This document shows positions 45,531 to 56,261 of a stretch of DNA of 64,000 bases, piece by piece. The stretch is from positions 13,869,455 to 13,933,454 of the forward strand of contig CM029617.1 in NCBI GenBank assembly GCA_017311315.1, given 5' to 3'. This DNA is from Dendrocalamus latiflorus. Taxonomy: Eukaryota; Streptophyta; Magnoliopsida; Poales; Poaceae. Position numbers and translations under genes: made by a program. Position 1 is the first letter of the stretch; every line of letters begins with the position of its first letter. The notes beneath the pieces are model-generated. The model did no database searches. It was not told the DNA's origin and was given only the letters and a program-made list of their open reading frames with translations.

Positions 45531-47690
45531 ATTACTGCTCTTTGGCTAATTCCCAGTCTTTGACGTATGTGATTGCCTCCACCGTCCTAGGCGTAAGAGA
45601 TGGTCTCCTTTCTTCGATTAGTCTCCCTACCATGCTAAACGTCACTTCTGAAGAAACGGTGGACACTGGCACTAGAAGAACATCCTATTCAAAATATGAC
45701 AGCATAGGAAATATCCGCTTATTATTCTTCCACTAATCGAGCAAGTCTATCTTACCTCTACCAGTATGATCAGGATCAATATTTGCAAAATCATACTCCA
45801 AGTAGTGGTTCAGTTCTGAGACAATATTCCACTTGGAGGCCGTCTTAGACTGAGAGGACGAAAAAGTATACTTGCCCTTTAGCTTCTTCCATAAGTGTGA
45901 TGCCAATCTTGTCTTTCCTTGTTGCGCCTGCTGTGAGGCCTCTGATCTTCCGTTGCTGCCAAACTTATCATAATACACGCGGAAAGCACTCCTTTTTGAC
46001 ATGTGCGAAAGCTTTTGAATAATCAAGGCTAAGGCATTCATCTATTCCCTCCATGCCAACTTGTAAACCTGCCAACTTTTTTGTAGGATCGAAAATGATA
46101 GCAAAGCAACACAAGTGTAAAATAGAACCAAAATATTTAATAAATTTCGTCCATTGCTACGATGGTATGGCCTAAAAGGGGATCCTCCCTAGATTTGGTA
46201 ATATTGTCTGCAATTAACCAAATAAATTCTATAACTAAACAAGAAGTAGGATAATAAACACCAGATAAAAGCTTTGTTGCTTTATAAAAAGGTCTTAAAA
46301 ACTCTCAAAAATGACTAGCAATCTACCAATCTGAATTAGTAACTACCAATTAATTATTTTGAGAGTTAGCATCGACAAAAATAGATATAACATGTTCGTA
46401 CCCTTGTATCTTCTTTAACATGATACATATCGAGTTCCACCTCGCCTTCATATCAAGACCAAATTTTTTTGGCTCTTTCCCATTGATTACGCAGTACTCC
46501 ACGAATCTGGCTACCACTTGTAGGGAACTTATGAGGTAACGCATGACATCACAAATACTGTTCAAATATGTACCAATTGCATGCATACTATTTTGAACAA
46601 CAAGATTCAAGATGTGGCATACACATCTCTGGTGGAGGACATGACCACCAATATATGTTTGAAATCTTAGGGTGAGAATGTTTATAGCTGTTGTATTTGC
46701 AGATGTGTTATCAAGAGTTATATAAGCAATTTTATTATCTATCTTAAAATCATCACGTACGTGTAGTATATGCTCGGCAATGGCCTCTTCCGTGTGTGAT
46801 TCATTTATTATTTCAAATCTCATGACTCTCTTGTTTAGCTTATAATTATCATCCAAATAATGGGGTACAACACTAAGATAGGTACTTCTCTGGTATGATG
46901 ATGTCTAAATATCTGATGTCATGGCAAAAGAAAACTGAACTTATTGGAATAGTTCTTTCAGCTCTACTAGTTCCTTTTGATATACCCGTAAAATGTCAGA
47001 TGTAGTAGTTCTCCTACTAACATGTTGGTACTGTGGGCAAAAGCAGCGTTGGATCATTCTTTCGAACGCGTGACTTTCACCCCTCCTAATTGGTTGATCT
47101 TCTGAAATAATATATCTAGCAATTTCCTCATGAGCAGAAAGCGGGTTATATACCCAAATACTTACAAAGCCATCGTCCTCGAAGTTTAGCTGCGTTTGTA
47201 CTCCTCCTCCGCCTCAGCCCTGTGCTGCCATCTTGCGTAAGCATACTTTCTAGTGCCGGTTCAAGTGCCCTGCCCCTACAGCTGTACGAGTAGTTAATTT
47301 AGCATTGCAATAATTACATGTTGTGATGTCTACCGTTTTGCCGTCTTGGATTTCCCGGCTCTAGGTCATGTGCTTCCAGCAATTTGCCCTTCGTCCAGAC
47401 CCGCCAATGTTGACATCCGTGGACGAGGTAGAGAATTCTGGAGTCCCCATTGGCTCCAGACCACCCTGGTACTCCTCGTAGCCCTCTGTACCGTCCATAT
47501 GATGGTCATCCATGTCGTAGTCTCCCATGCTTGGTGAGAGCCGATGAGCATCAACGGGAGTCAAAGCCAGAAAAGGACTAGGGGAGCGACAACAAGAGCT
47601 TACACTAAGGCACCCTACTGCCCCTTTCATGCTACGACTCCTCTGCATACCGCTCAGGAGCTCCTTGGTGCTCCGACTCCTTGGTAACAT
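45530..47690 (-). pseudogene. hAT (Ac/RICESLEEPER-like) transposase, decayed
   Basis: Read on the minus strand: an N-terminal acidic region (47690-47361), a BED zinc finger at about 47220-47330 (TCNYCNAKL followed by GHLNRH), helical linker (QPIRRGESHAFERMIQRCF-like, about 47050-47110), the catalytic part (46856-46350: IAYITLDNTSANTTA with a catalytic-type Asp, VCHILNLVVQNSM, ARWNSICIML), 46041-45733, and the hAT C-terminal dimerisation motif at 45540-45740 (IFPMLSYFE, VPVSTVSSEVTFSMVGR, SLTPRTVEAI). Stops occur before the BED finger, between the BED and catalytic parts and inside the dimerisation motif. Terminal inverted repeats were not found. Confidence 0.88.
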
Positions 47691-47699
47691 ATTGAATGG

Positions 47700-48121
47700 A
47701 TAATGAATAAATAGGGAGTGTAGAGGGATGTTACAGAAATAGGGACTTGGGGAGTGTACAGGGATATTGAAGAAATGAGAGATTGAATGCTTGTGAAGTA
47801 ATGAGAGAAAAGAAATGAATTTATAGGCATTGCTCTTCTGAGTGTTACTCTCCCGAACGTGGTGCTCGAATGTTACTTATCTGACCATTGCGTGCATCTT
47901 TCTACTCCACCCTCTCTCTCAGAATCTCATCTCATCAGTCCTAACTCTCATCTCTCTCTCCAACTTTATTCTGTCATCTCTCCTTCCTCACTCACACACT
48001 CTCTCGATCCAATCCACATACTCTTTCTCTCACAGAGGATCTTCGCTCTCCTCGCCGCCACCCTCCTTCCCCTCCCAGTCCCACCCCGCACGCCCCTCCC
48101 ACTTGGCCCCTCCCTCCCCAC
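47700..48121. other. CT-rich locus, left part (target of SIRE-type insertion)
   Basis: From about 47880 the plus strand is CT-rich (CTCTCTCTC, then CCTCCCC), like a grass 5' leader/promoter. It is interrupted at 48121 by the retrotransposon and continues at 59029 with the same C-rich composition. No reading frame is convincing. Confidence 0.5.
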
Positions 48122-48892
48122 TGTAAGATCGAGGAGGCCGACTAGAGGGGGGGTGAATAGGCGGTTTAAAAATTCTCTACAAATTAATATTAGCAATTCA
48201 AAATATTTTGTATTTGCCTAAACCAAGTATACAATGCGGAAGCTAAATTCAAGTTGGTTTAGCTCAAATAGCGCCTACAACAATTAAATTCGCCTAAGTG
48301 CACTAATCGTTCTAGCCTAGGTCAAGGATTGCAATTCTAAATATACAAGCAATCAATTTAATTCTATGAATGTAAATTGCTTGAATATAAATGGAACACA
48401 AGAAAACAAACTACAACTGACACAACGATATTTTACCGTGGTGTTCGGAAACTTGCCGGTTTCCCCTAGTCCACGTTGAGGTTAGCCCAAACGAATCGGA
48501 CCGGCTCCACGAATTAAGCCGAAACACCTCGTATCCACTAGTGGTAGCTCTTTCTTGCTCCGGGTAGGTGAGCTCCAACCTTCACAACTTCGCCGGGTCT
48601 TCTCACAACCTTCTTGAGAAGATCACCGCGCACGACGCCTCCCACGCCGTCTAGGAGTCGGCAAACTCCAAGAGAAACAAGCCAAGCCTCTCGCTTGACT
48701 CTCACCACGTGCAACGAATGCACAAGCTCAATCGGGACACAAAGTCCTCCTCTAGATGCAACACATGCACTCTAGATCACCTCTCCTCTCTCACAAAGTG
48801 CAACACATGCACAATTGAGTGGAGAGCCTCACACTAGCTCAAAAGAGTGAAATGGAGTCCCTAGAACCTTACCCCAACCGGCCACAATGGAG

Positions 48893-48900
48893 TATTTATA
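48893..48900 (-). promoter_or_regulatory. TATA box of SIRE-type 3' LTR
   Basis: The minus strand reads GCTATAAATACTCC. It defines a U3 of about 2.0 kb. Confidence 0.75.
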
Positions 48901-48952
48901 GCCCACACCTCAAAACTAGCCGTTGGAGTCAAAAACAGGATTTTGCGGTACT

Positions 48953-49110
48953 ACCGCTGCTACAGTACCGGTACTACCGCTCCCCACCATAACGGCTAGA
49001 AAAATAGCCGTTAGTCAGCCATTTGCGGTACTACCGCAGTTATAAAATGCGGTACTACCGTTCTGCGGTAGTACCGGAAGTCGGCGCGGTACTTCCGCTT
49101 CAGCACAGAC
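48953..49110. repeat. Palindromic GGTACTACC cluster 1 (3' LTR)
   Basis: Six to seven copies of GCGGTACTACCGC-type units, in both orientations (GGTACTACC and GGTAGTACC) and with variants (GGTACTTCC). They lie 60-210 bp upstream of the TATA box in the transcription direction. Confidence 0.9.
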
Positions 49111-49126
49111 AGCACTCAGAAAAACG

Positions 49127-49185
49127 GTCATAACTTTTGACTCCGATGTCGGAATTGAGTGATCTTGGACTCTATGGAAAGCTTA
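49127..49185 (+). promoter_or_regulatory. Shared LTR module (copy in SIRE-type 3' LTR)
   Basis: The plus strand reads GGTCATAACTTTTGACTCC, GTCGGAATTGAGTGATCTTG and CTATGGAAAGCTTATT. It lines up with LTR H and the ends with LTR G, but is inverted relative to the element's transcription. The second copy is at 57267-57325. Confidence 0.65.
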
Positions 49186-49344
49186 TTCAAAGGGTTACAC
49201 AACCCATCTATTTGCATGATCTCAAACACATTAGATCAATGCAGAAATCAAAAGAGATCCAAAAGAGTCACTCTCATGGTCTATGTCCAAAGGGGATAGC
49301 ACTAAACGATTTTAGACCATGACAAGGGATAATACATGATCTCC

Positions 49345-49500
49345 AACTTTTGCAAAACACATTTGCAAACTTAGATCATGTCACAAGGAGTAGGTACATG
49401 GACTTCAACCTTTTGCAAAACACATTTGCAAAGTATAGTCACATGTTACAAGGATTTGCCACATGGGCTTCAACCATTTGCAAAACACATTCGCAAATGC
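49345..49500. repeat. Three-copy tandem repeat, period about 64 bp
   Basis: TTTGCAAAACACATTTGCAAA (third copy TTCGCAAA) recurs at about 49347, 49411 and 49477 with ACATGGRCTTCAACC between. It is duplicated in the other LTR at about 57487-57640. Confidence 0.88.
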
Positions 49501-49694
49501 AAGCCTCATGCCAAAATGAGCTAGAGCAAGTGAGGTTGAGCTATCAACACATGATGAGACTCAAACTACTGGACATGACCCCTCTTAATAGTACGGCAAC
49601 CTATACTAGCAATCCGGTCTTCCAACCAAACACCAAGACCGGTAAAAGACTAGGAACATATCCTTAGCCCTAGCTAGTCATACCTTTGCCTTGA

Positions 49695-49945
49695 GTCATC
49701 GTCTCGATATGCATCAACTCATGATGCATCATTTTCATCAACTCCATCAACACATGATGGTCTTCCTTGACTTGATCAACACATGATCATCATGCATCAA
49801 CTCATGACACATCTTCTTCTTCTTTGATTGCCTTCAACTCATGAAGCTATCTTCTTCTTGATCTTGACTTGATGATCTTCAACCCATGAAGTCATCCCAA
49901 GTCATCCTCATTTGTGAAACATAACCTATTCATCCAACTCATGAA
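49695..49945. repeat. CAACTCATGA/CAACACATGA dispersed short repeats
   Basis: About ten copies of TCAACTCATGA or TCAACACATGATG within 250 bp, interspersed with CTTCTTCTT. Present equally in the other LTR (57835-58085). Confidence 0.8.
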
Positions 49946-50105
49946 AAATGTTAGTCCACAAAACAATTGTCATCAATTACCAAAACTCACCATTAACTCA
50001 TAATGGAGGGACTAGATTCTCAATCTTTCCCTTTTGATAATTGGTGACAATCTCAACAGATAATGAGATAATAAATTGAATATAAAAACATTTGAATTCA
50101 AAGTG

Positions 50106-50456
50106 CAGTACTACCGCCGTTGTAACTTCCGGTACTACCGCTCTGCGGTAGTTCCGCTTGAGCCGAAACCAAACTTGACGCTCTCTGGAAAAAAGACTCC
50201 GCTCTACCTCCGTAGCTTCCGGACTCCGGATGTACCGCTCTATACTGCGGTACTACCGCAACCTGCGGTAGTTCCGGCATTCAAATCGCCGGTACTTCCG
50301 ATCCCGCGAAAACTCAAATGCATCCGGAGGGTGCTCTCTGGAAAAAAGGATCCGCTCGAAAACCGGATCTTCCGCTCCCCGGTACTACCGTTTCTGGGCG
50401 CGGAACTACCGCTCTCCGGTAGTTCCGACGTTCAAGACTGCGGTACTACCGTTCTT
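50106..50456. repeat. Palindromic GGTACTACC cluster 2 (3' LTR)
   Basis: At least ten units (CGGTACTACCG, CGGTAGTTCCG, CGGTACTTCCG, CGGAACTACCG) in both orientations, 430-780 bp from the LTR start. The same cluster is in the 5' LTR at 58246-58596. Confidence 0.9.
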
Positions 50457-50888
50457 CCAGACAGAGCACAATTTTGGTTTTAAAATAGATTTTCAATAAG
50501 TGCATGCTCCTAGTTTGATCCCAATGTATGTATAAAAGGAAACATGGATCAATACTAGTGAAACTCCAAAACATAGAGAGAGAGCTCCTCCTAAATGTGT
50601 GCATACAAGTGTATATAATGATGACATATGCACATATTCATTTTGGACTAATTTAGGAGTTCAATCTATATTTTGAATCTAAGGGATGCATTAGTATATG
50701 AGAGAGTGATTTCGAATACATACCTATTTGATTTCACCTTTCCATCCAAATGAGACTAAACATAGTCTCATATAAGCATTTGTCATTAACATCAAAATCT
50801 CATAATGGCATTTGTCATTAACACCAAAACCTCATAATGGCATTTGTCATTAACACCAAAACCAACTTAAACGGAGCTTGATCTTTCA

Positions 50889-50902
50889 ATCTCCCCCTTT
50901 TT
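50889..50902 (-). promoter_or_regulatory. Polypurine tract of SIRE-type element
   Basis: The minus strand reads AAAAAGGGGGAGAT directly before TGAAAGATC of the 3' LTR, a classic PPT. Confidence 0.92.
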
Positions 50903-53900
50903 GGTGATTGATGACAAATCTATTTATGATAATAGCACATAGGTGAAGATGACCAAATGATATAAATGAAGTGCATAGGAGAAGATGAAAGCATTATTTG
51001 ACATACAGATTAAAAATTTTAATTTCTCCCCAATGAATATGTTATCACATTTCTCCCCCATTAGCATTGGCATTTCTATTATTTCTCCCTTATTTGGCAT
51101 TATCACAATTTTAAATTTCTCTACCCCATTATCCAAGGCTATTATCACAAATTTCAATGCTATTATCACAAATTTCTCCCCCATTTGGCATTAAGCACCA
51201 AAAAGAGATAATTAACACCAAATAACATTGATTATTGTAAAAACAAGGGAAGAATACAAGTTAAACCATGAAAGGAGATATTTTATCATGAGGAACTTGA
51301 TACCAATTGTATTGTTATTATGAGGAGTTTGATACCAATTTGATTTAACTTAATATGGTCATGAAGAAATATGAAACTAAATGCAAATGACCAATTGAAA
51401 CCACTTAAAATAGCTAAAGATATTTGAAACACATTCAAATAATCTTACTCATGAGAGTTCCTTGAAGACTTTTGAAGTTTTCTTTGTTTGGTATTTGATA
51501 CCACTTGATGTTATACCACTTGAGTTGATACCACTTGTATATAAAACACTTGTAGCATGTGGATCATTTCCTGATTTTGCATTCCAAGTGGCCTTCAAGA
51601 GCTTCCTGAAAAACTACCTTACAAATATCCAATAAATCTAAGAAAAATTGTAAGTATAGTTGAATATCTGAGGATCAAAAGTCATAATTATATCTTTCTC
51701 AGATTATGAGCACACTTAAAGATAAAAAAATCATAAATCAGCTCAAAACATGATTTTTCAGAAATCTGGAAGTCTAAAATTTTAGACTTTTGCAACTCAC
51801 ATTAACTTCTAGAGAGAGCTGGAAAATTGATCAAATGCTCTTCATAAATTCTGATACAATTTTACATTGAAGACCAACTATAGAGGATCAATTTTCATTA
51901 TTGTGGATGCCTTTGAATATGAACCCATTTGAGATATAAAAATCACAAATTGGCTCAGAATCATGGAGGTTCTGAAAATTTCAGCATTTTGCCCAAGAGA
52001 GAAAAAGTCACAACTTTTTCAAATTAACTTGAAACTTTTTCAAACTTTGCAGATTTGAACTTGATGCTATTTGTGACCTTTTCCAACAAGAAATTTTGAC
52101 AAAGAAGGTTTCTTTCAAAAGATATGCCTAAATGTGTTTTGAAAGCAAGAGAATGAATTGATTTTACATCTTAAGCTTAAAATCCAAACAAATTGGATTT
52201 TCATGGAGTAATTTGCTTTCTTAGCTTCATATGAGTTATAAATACTATTTCAAGCCAAGATACACAAAGAAATCTTGTTCAAATAGTTAAACTCATTATA
52301 TGCAAGATTAGGTCGCTTTGGGTCAAATGAAGTTTTTGGATGAGATTCAAATGAATATAACTTTTCAATGATTGGTCTTTTGCAAAAGGTTTGAACTAGA
52401 GAAATGTTTGAAATGACCAACCCTTTGAGTTTTGTATTGACAACTTTTTCAAAAACTCAATATATTTTGATATAAGGAAATATGTCGTTTAATTCAAAAA
52501 CAAGATCATATAAGATCCTTTTTCGGCCAAATCTTCATTTTGATTTCTAAAATAGAGATTTTTACTCAAAAGGCTTTGAAAACATTTGAAATACATAGTT
52601 GAGTACTTTTATTTAGTTTTTCACAATATTTGGCCTTTTAAAACAAGATTTTTGATTTTTGACCAAAGAGGCTCTTTTAAAAGGCTATCTTGCATATCAT
52701 TTGATTATTACTCCATGAATAGCCAAAGAGAATGAAACACATTCATTCCCAAGAACGATAAATCATTTTTTGGGCAAACAAGTAAAATAATTTTCCCAAT
52801 AGTAATATTTTACCCTTTTTGCTTTAGTAAGCACAAAAGTATTATATACGTTTTTCACAAAGAAAAACTCCCCTGAAGTTGTTTTCTCCTCTTGTGTGTA
52901 AGGGGGATTCTTCTCTTCTTGTTTTTCTTCTCTTTTCTTACAATAGATACCACTTGTGAAATAAATACCACTTGTAAATATAAATGATACCAAGTATACT
53001 TAATTCCAATCGTAGAAAACTTGATACCACTTGAAAGATTTCTCAAGAGTAATAGCATTTGTGGTAAGAGTATGATATCATATTGAAGAGATACCACTTG
53101 TAAAGGTGGTTACTATATGGAAGAAGTTGATATCATAGGTGAGGAGCTTGATTAAGGTAAGAGATTTTGCTCGGCAAGAGAAAAGAGTAGATATCACTTA
53201 AAAGATATCATCACTTGGAAATCAATGATATCATATATGTGAAGAGCTTGGTTAAGAAATATTTGCTTGCCAATGTGAAAAGGATATCAATTGGAGGAAT
53301 AAGGATATCACTTAATTTTCACAATCAAGAGATACCACATGAAGGAAATGGATGATATCACTTTGAGAAGATAGGAGTGAAGCACATGCTGAGGTCAAGA
53401 TGATCAAAAGTCTACCACTCTTTTAGAGATTGCCATTTAATGAAATGAATCAAATTAAGAGCAAAATGGCATATGGAGTCAATAAATACTTGAGGGTAGC
53501 TAACAAGGATTTACAAGGATCAACCTGACTGAGAGGAGCAAAGGAAATGGCTGAGGAAATTTGAAATCAAATTTTGAATCAAATCAGCCACTTGCCAGAA
53601 ATATCGGTAGTACCGCCATTTCACCACCGGTAGTTCCGATACCCGGAAGTACCGCAGAATGATTGCCGGTAGTTCCGATTTTTCTGGGAACACGCCAAGA
53701 GATTGAATTTTCGAGAGGAGGTTTTATATAGTGTTGTATCATGCTCCAAAGTTTTTCACACAGAAACATAAACCTCTTATGGAGCATTTCCAACTATATG
53801 CCAAGATTAAAAACTTTTTCAATATAGTTTTTAACAAATTAATCTTTCAATTTTCCAAAACAAGTTCATTTTCAATAAATCCTTCACGATTGCAAATATG

Positions 53901-54729
53901 AGCATTTAAGGGTATATTAATCAATCATTTGTATGTATGAGTTTGTAAATTCCCTTGTGAGCCAATATACATCAATTATTTGGGCTCAAATGGCAAAACT
54001 CACATAAGTGCTAGATTGGGACCACATAGGTCAACTTAGGATTTTGGACGAGTTTCAAATCCAAATAACTTTTGATTGGTTGGCTTTTTGGAAAACTTTT
54101 GAATACCAAAAATGTTTGAAATAGCCAACTCTAAGTTTTTGGTATGAACATATTTTTAAATTCCTTTTAGAATTGATTTTGGGGAATTTTTGAGTTTGAA
54201 GCCAAAACAAGATACTAAATAGATAGTTTTGGGTTGGAAACTCAATTTTATTTGAAATAAGATTTCTAAAGCCAAAATTTTTTGTAAAACCTTTGAAAAG
54301 CATTTGTATACATTTTTCAACTAGTTTTGCAAAGATATATTAATAATTTTGAAATTTTTGACTTTTGGCTAAATGGCTCAATTTTGAAAAACAATTCTAG
54401 CACTTAATTAATTTGGGCACACTTAGGGATGTGATATACATGAATATGATTTAGCACTCCCCCTTATTGTGCCACTACATCATGCTCACAATTTACATTA
54501 ATGAAATTTTAGCACATGAGCAAGCACACCCCTTTTTAAATGATTTTCATGCAATGCAACCTACACAAGGCTAGGGGCTAAATAAATTCAAATGTAGATA
54601 CTTGTTACCGAGATGACATTGGTTCATAATTTAGCAAGATCATCCTCAAGCTTGGCTTCCATTTGTGCATATGGTGGAGTTCACCTTTTCATGAATGAGC
54701 CAAGCCTCCAATGCCTCTCCAAGTACCTA
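50903..54729 (-). other. Non-coding internal region replacing pol
   Basis: A/T-rich, with no frame above about 85 codons and no pol motif on either strand. It holds many GATACCACTTG-like repeats (51290-53360), a small GGTAGTTCC cluster (53600-53670) as in the LTRs, and recurrent phrases ATAACTTTTGATTGG/AAAACTTTTG (about 52360 and 54068). In autonomous SIRE elements this space holds pol. Confidence 0.85.
51290..53365. repeat. Dispersed copies of the LTR/PBS-junction 14-mer
   Basis: GATACCACTTGTAA at 53090-53103 is identical to the PBS/5'-LTR junction at 56253-56266. About fifteen more diverged copies (GATACCACTTG, AATACCACTTGTAA, GATATCACTT, GATACCAATTG) are scattered between 51298 and 53360, all in the same orientation. 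Confidence 0.8.
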
Positions 54730-56202
54730 TTAAGCATTGAAACACATTTTGGTACCCAAAACTTGGTTGGGTCCATTAATGTTAGTCACAATAGATTTGG
54801 GCACCCAAATGGCCCTAACATTAAATTTATGTGAACTAACATTCCTAGCAAACAGATTGTCATTTCTATCTTTCCTAAGCAAATATTGTTCATTAAATAG
54901 AGATGGCTTAGGAATGGTACCTTTGGGACAATCCTTACTTAAATGTCCCTTTTCCCGGCAATTGTAGCAAGTTTGGTAATTATTTCCTCTTCTTATCTTC
55001 TTGCCTTGCTCATTGCCGGTTTGCCTCTTCATTGTTAGATTTTTCTTGTTTTCCACTTTGTTGGGGCACTTAGAGGCGAAGTGACCCATTTCATTGCAAC
55101 CATGGCACTTGATATTCTTCGTATGCCTTGCATTGTGCCTTGTTTTGCTATTCTCCTTCTTCTTGGAGATGAAACCAATACCGCTCTTGTCATTAGATTT
55201 TCTTTGACTACCCAATATCTTGTCAAGAGAGGCCTTCCCTTTGTAGCTTTTCTCCAAGTCATTTTTCAAACTTATGACTTGGGCCTTGAGCTCATTATTC
55301 TCCTCTACAAGGTTAGTCTCACAATGCATAGAGGAGGTAGAAGCATCTAATTTTGAGCAACAAGGTAAATCTAGCAAATCATCACATGAAGTAGAAACAC
55401 TAATTTTAGATGAGTTGCTAGAGCTAGAAGCTACACATGGCATATCATCTATTAAATTCTCACATGAGGTGGAAGCATTGATTTTAGATGAAATGCTAGA
55501 GCTAGGAATTACACATGGTATATCATCTAGCAAATTACATGTAATTCCTATATTCATGCTAGGTTTAGTATATTCCTTGAATAGAAGAGACTCATGTTCT
55601 TCTTTTAGCACATCATAATTATTTTGAAGAGAAACATATTCTTTCTTCAAAACTTTAAATTTAGCATTTTCTTTCCCAAGGAATTCATTAAGCTCTTCTA
55701 GCATATCCATCAACTCATCATAAGAAGGTGCATTATCATCATCATCGAAATTTACCTTCTTTTTACCTTTTGCCATGAAGCATCGAGTTGATGTGGAGGG
55801 AATGGTGGACTCTTCATCGTCGGAGCTAGAAGTTGAGCATTCTTCTCCCGACATCCACTCTTGTATGCAATCTTCATCACTTGATGTGGACATCTCATAT
55901 TTGTCTTGAATTTTAGTCCACATGTCATGAGCGCTATTGAGATTGCATATTTCATTGAACACCTCTACACTCAAAGCACTAAATAAAGCGTTAGTTGCTT
56001 GAGCGTCGAGATGTAGGCATTTCTCTTCCTCAATAGTTGGAGCTAGAGGATCCAATGGAGGAGAAAAGCCAACATCTACAATCCGCCATATTTTTGGGCT
56101 CATGGCCTTAAAATAGCATGTAAGGCGGATTTTCCAATTTGCATAATTGGTGCCATCAAATAGAGGTGTGTCATCTAGGTGCACAATTCCACTAGTCGCC
56201 AT
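54730..56202 (-). CDS. Gag polyprotein, SIRE/Maximus-type copia, intact
   Basis: 490 residues without stops. Residues about 8-110 form the copia gag N-terminal domain (LFDGTNYANWKIRLTCYFKA, then NALFSALSVEVFNEICNLNS and AHDMWTKIQDKYE). A Ser/Asp/Glu-rich linker follows, then a helical region (about 165-215, LMDMLEELNEFLGKENAKF) and two CCHC zinc knuckles: CHGCNEMGHFASKCP and CYNCREKGHLSKDCP. Gag assembles particles and packages RNA. The ATG at 56202 follows the PBS by about 45 bases. The frame closes with its own stop; the last 40 residues (NLFARNVSSHKF...) already resemble the start of the normal Gag-Pol linker. No pol follows, so this element would supply Gag but need Pol in trans. Confidence 0.93.
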   Translation of the reverse strand: MATSGIVHLDDTPLFDGTNYANWKIRLTCYFKAMSPKIWRIVDVGFSPPLDPLAPTIEEEKCLHLDAQATNALFSALSVEVFNEICNLNSAHDMWTKIQDKYEMSTSSDEDCIQEWMSGEECSTSSSDDEESTIPSTSTRCFMAKGKKKVNFDDDDNAPSYDELMDMLEELNEFLGKENAKFKVLKKEYVSLQNNYDVLKEEHESLLFKEYTKPSMNIGITCNLLDDIPCVIPSSSISSKINASTSCENLIDDMPCVASSSSNSSKISVSTSCDDLLDLPCCSKLDASTSSMHCETNLVEENNELKAQVISLKNDLEKSYKGKASLDKILGSQRKSNDKSGIGFISKKKENSKTRHNARHTKNIKCHGCNEMGHFASKCPNKVENKKNLTMKRQTGNEQGKKIRRGNNYQTCYNCREKGHLSKDCPKGTIPKPSLFNEQYLLRKDRNDNLFARNVSSHKFNVRAIWVPKSIVTNINGPNQVLGTKMCFNA

Positions 56203-56247
56203 CCTTTATACTCTCTAGGCGGTTAAGCCTAATAGATGAGAGACCAA

Positions 56248-56259
56248 GCTCTGATACCA
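56248..56259 (-). promoter_or_regulatory. Primer-binding site of SIRE-type element (iMet)
   Basis: The minus strand reads TGGTATCAGAGC two to three bases after the LTR end, a perfect iMet-tRNA complement. Confidence 0.95.
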
Positions 56260-56261
56260 CT

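Larger units (their letters stand above)
48122..50888 (-). repeat. 3' LTR of the SIRE-type element
   Basis: On the minus strand TGAAAGATCAAGC to GATCTTACA. Order in transcription direction: CAACTCATGA minisatellite-like repeats and palindrome cluster 2 in the first 1.2 kb, the 64-bp repeats, shared module, palindrome cluster 1, TATA (48893-48900), then about 0.74 kb of R/U5. Confidence 0.95.

Noticed and set aside
48953..49110. CRISPR-like repeat array
   Set aside because: Short palindromic units with irregular spacing inside plant LTRs, duplicated exactly with the LTR; no cas genes and a eukaryotic context.
48538..50483. Open frames repeated exactly at 56678-58623
   Set aside because: They are in both LTRs simply because the LTRs are identical copies, and they read through palindromic repeats; no conserved protein is seen.
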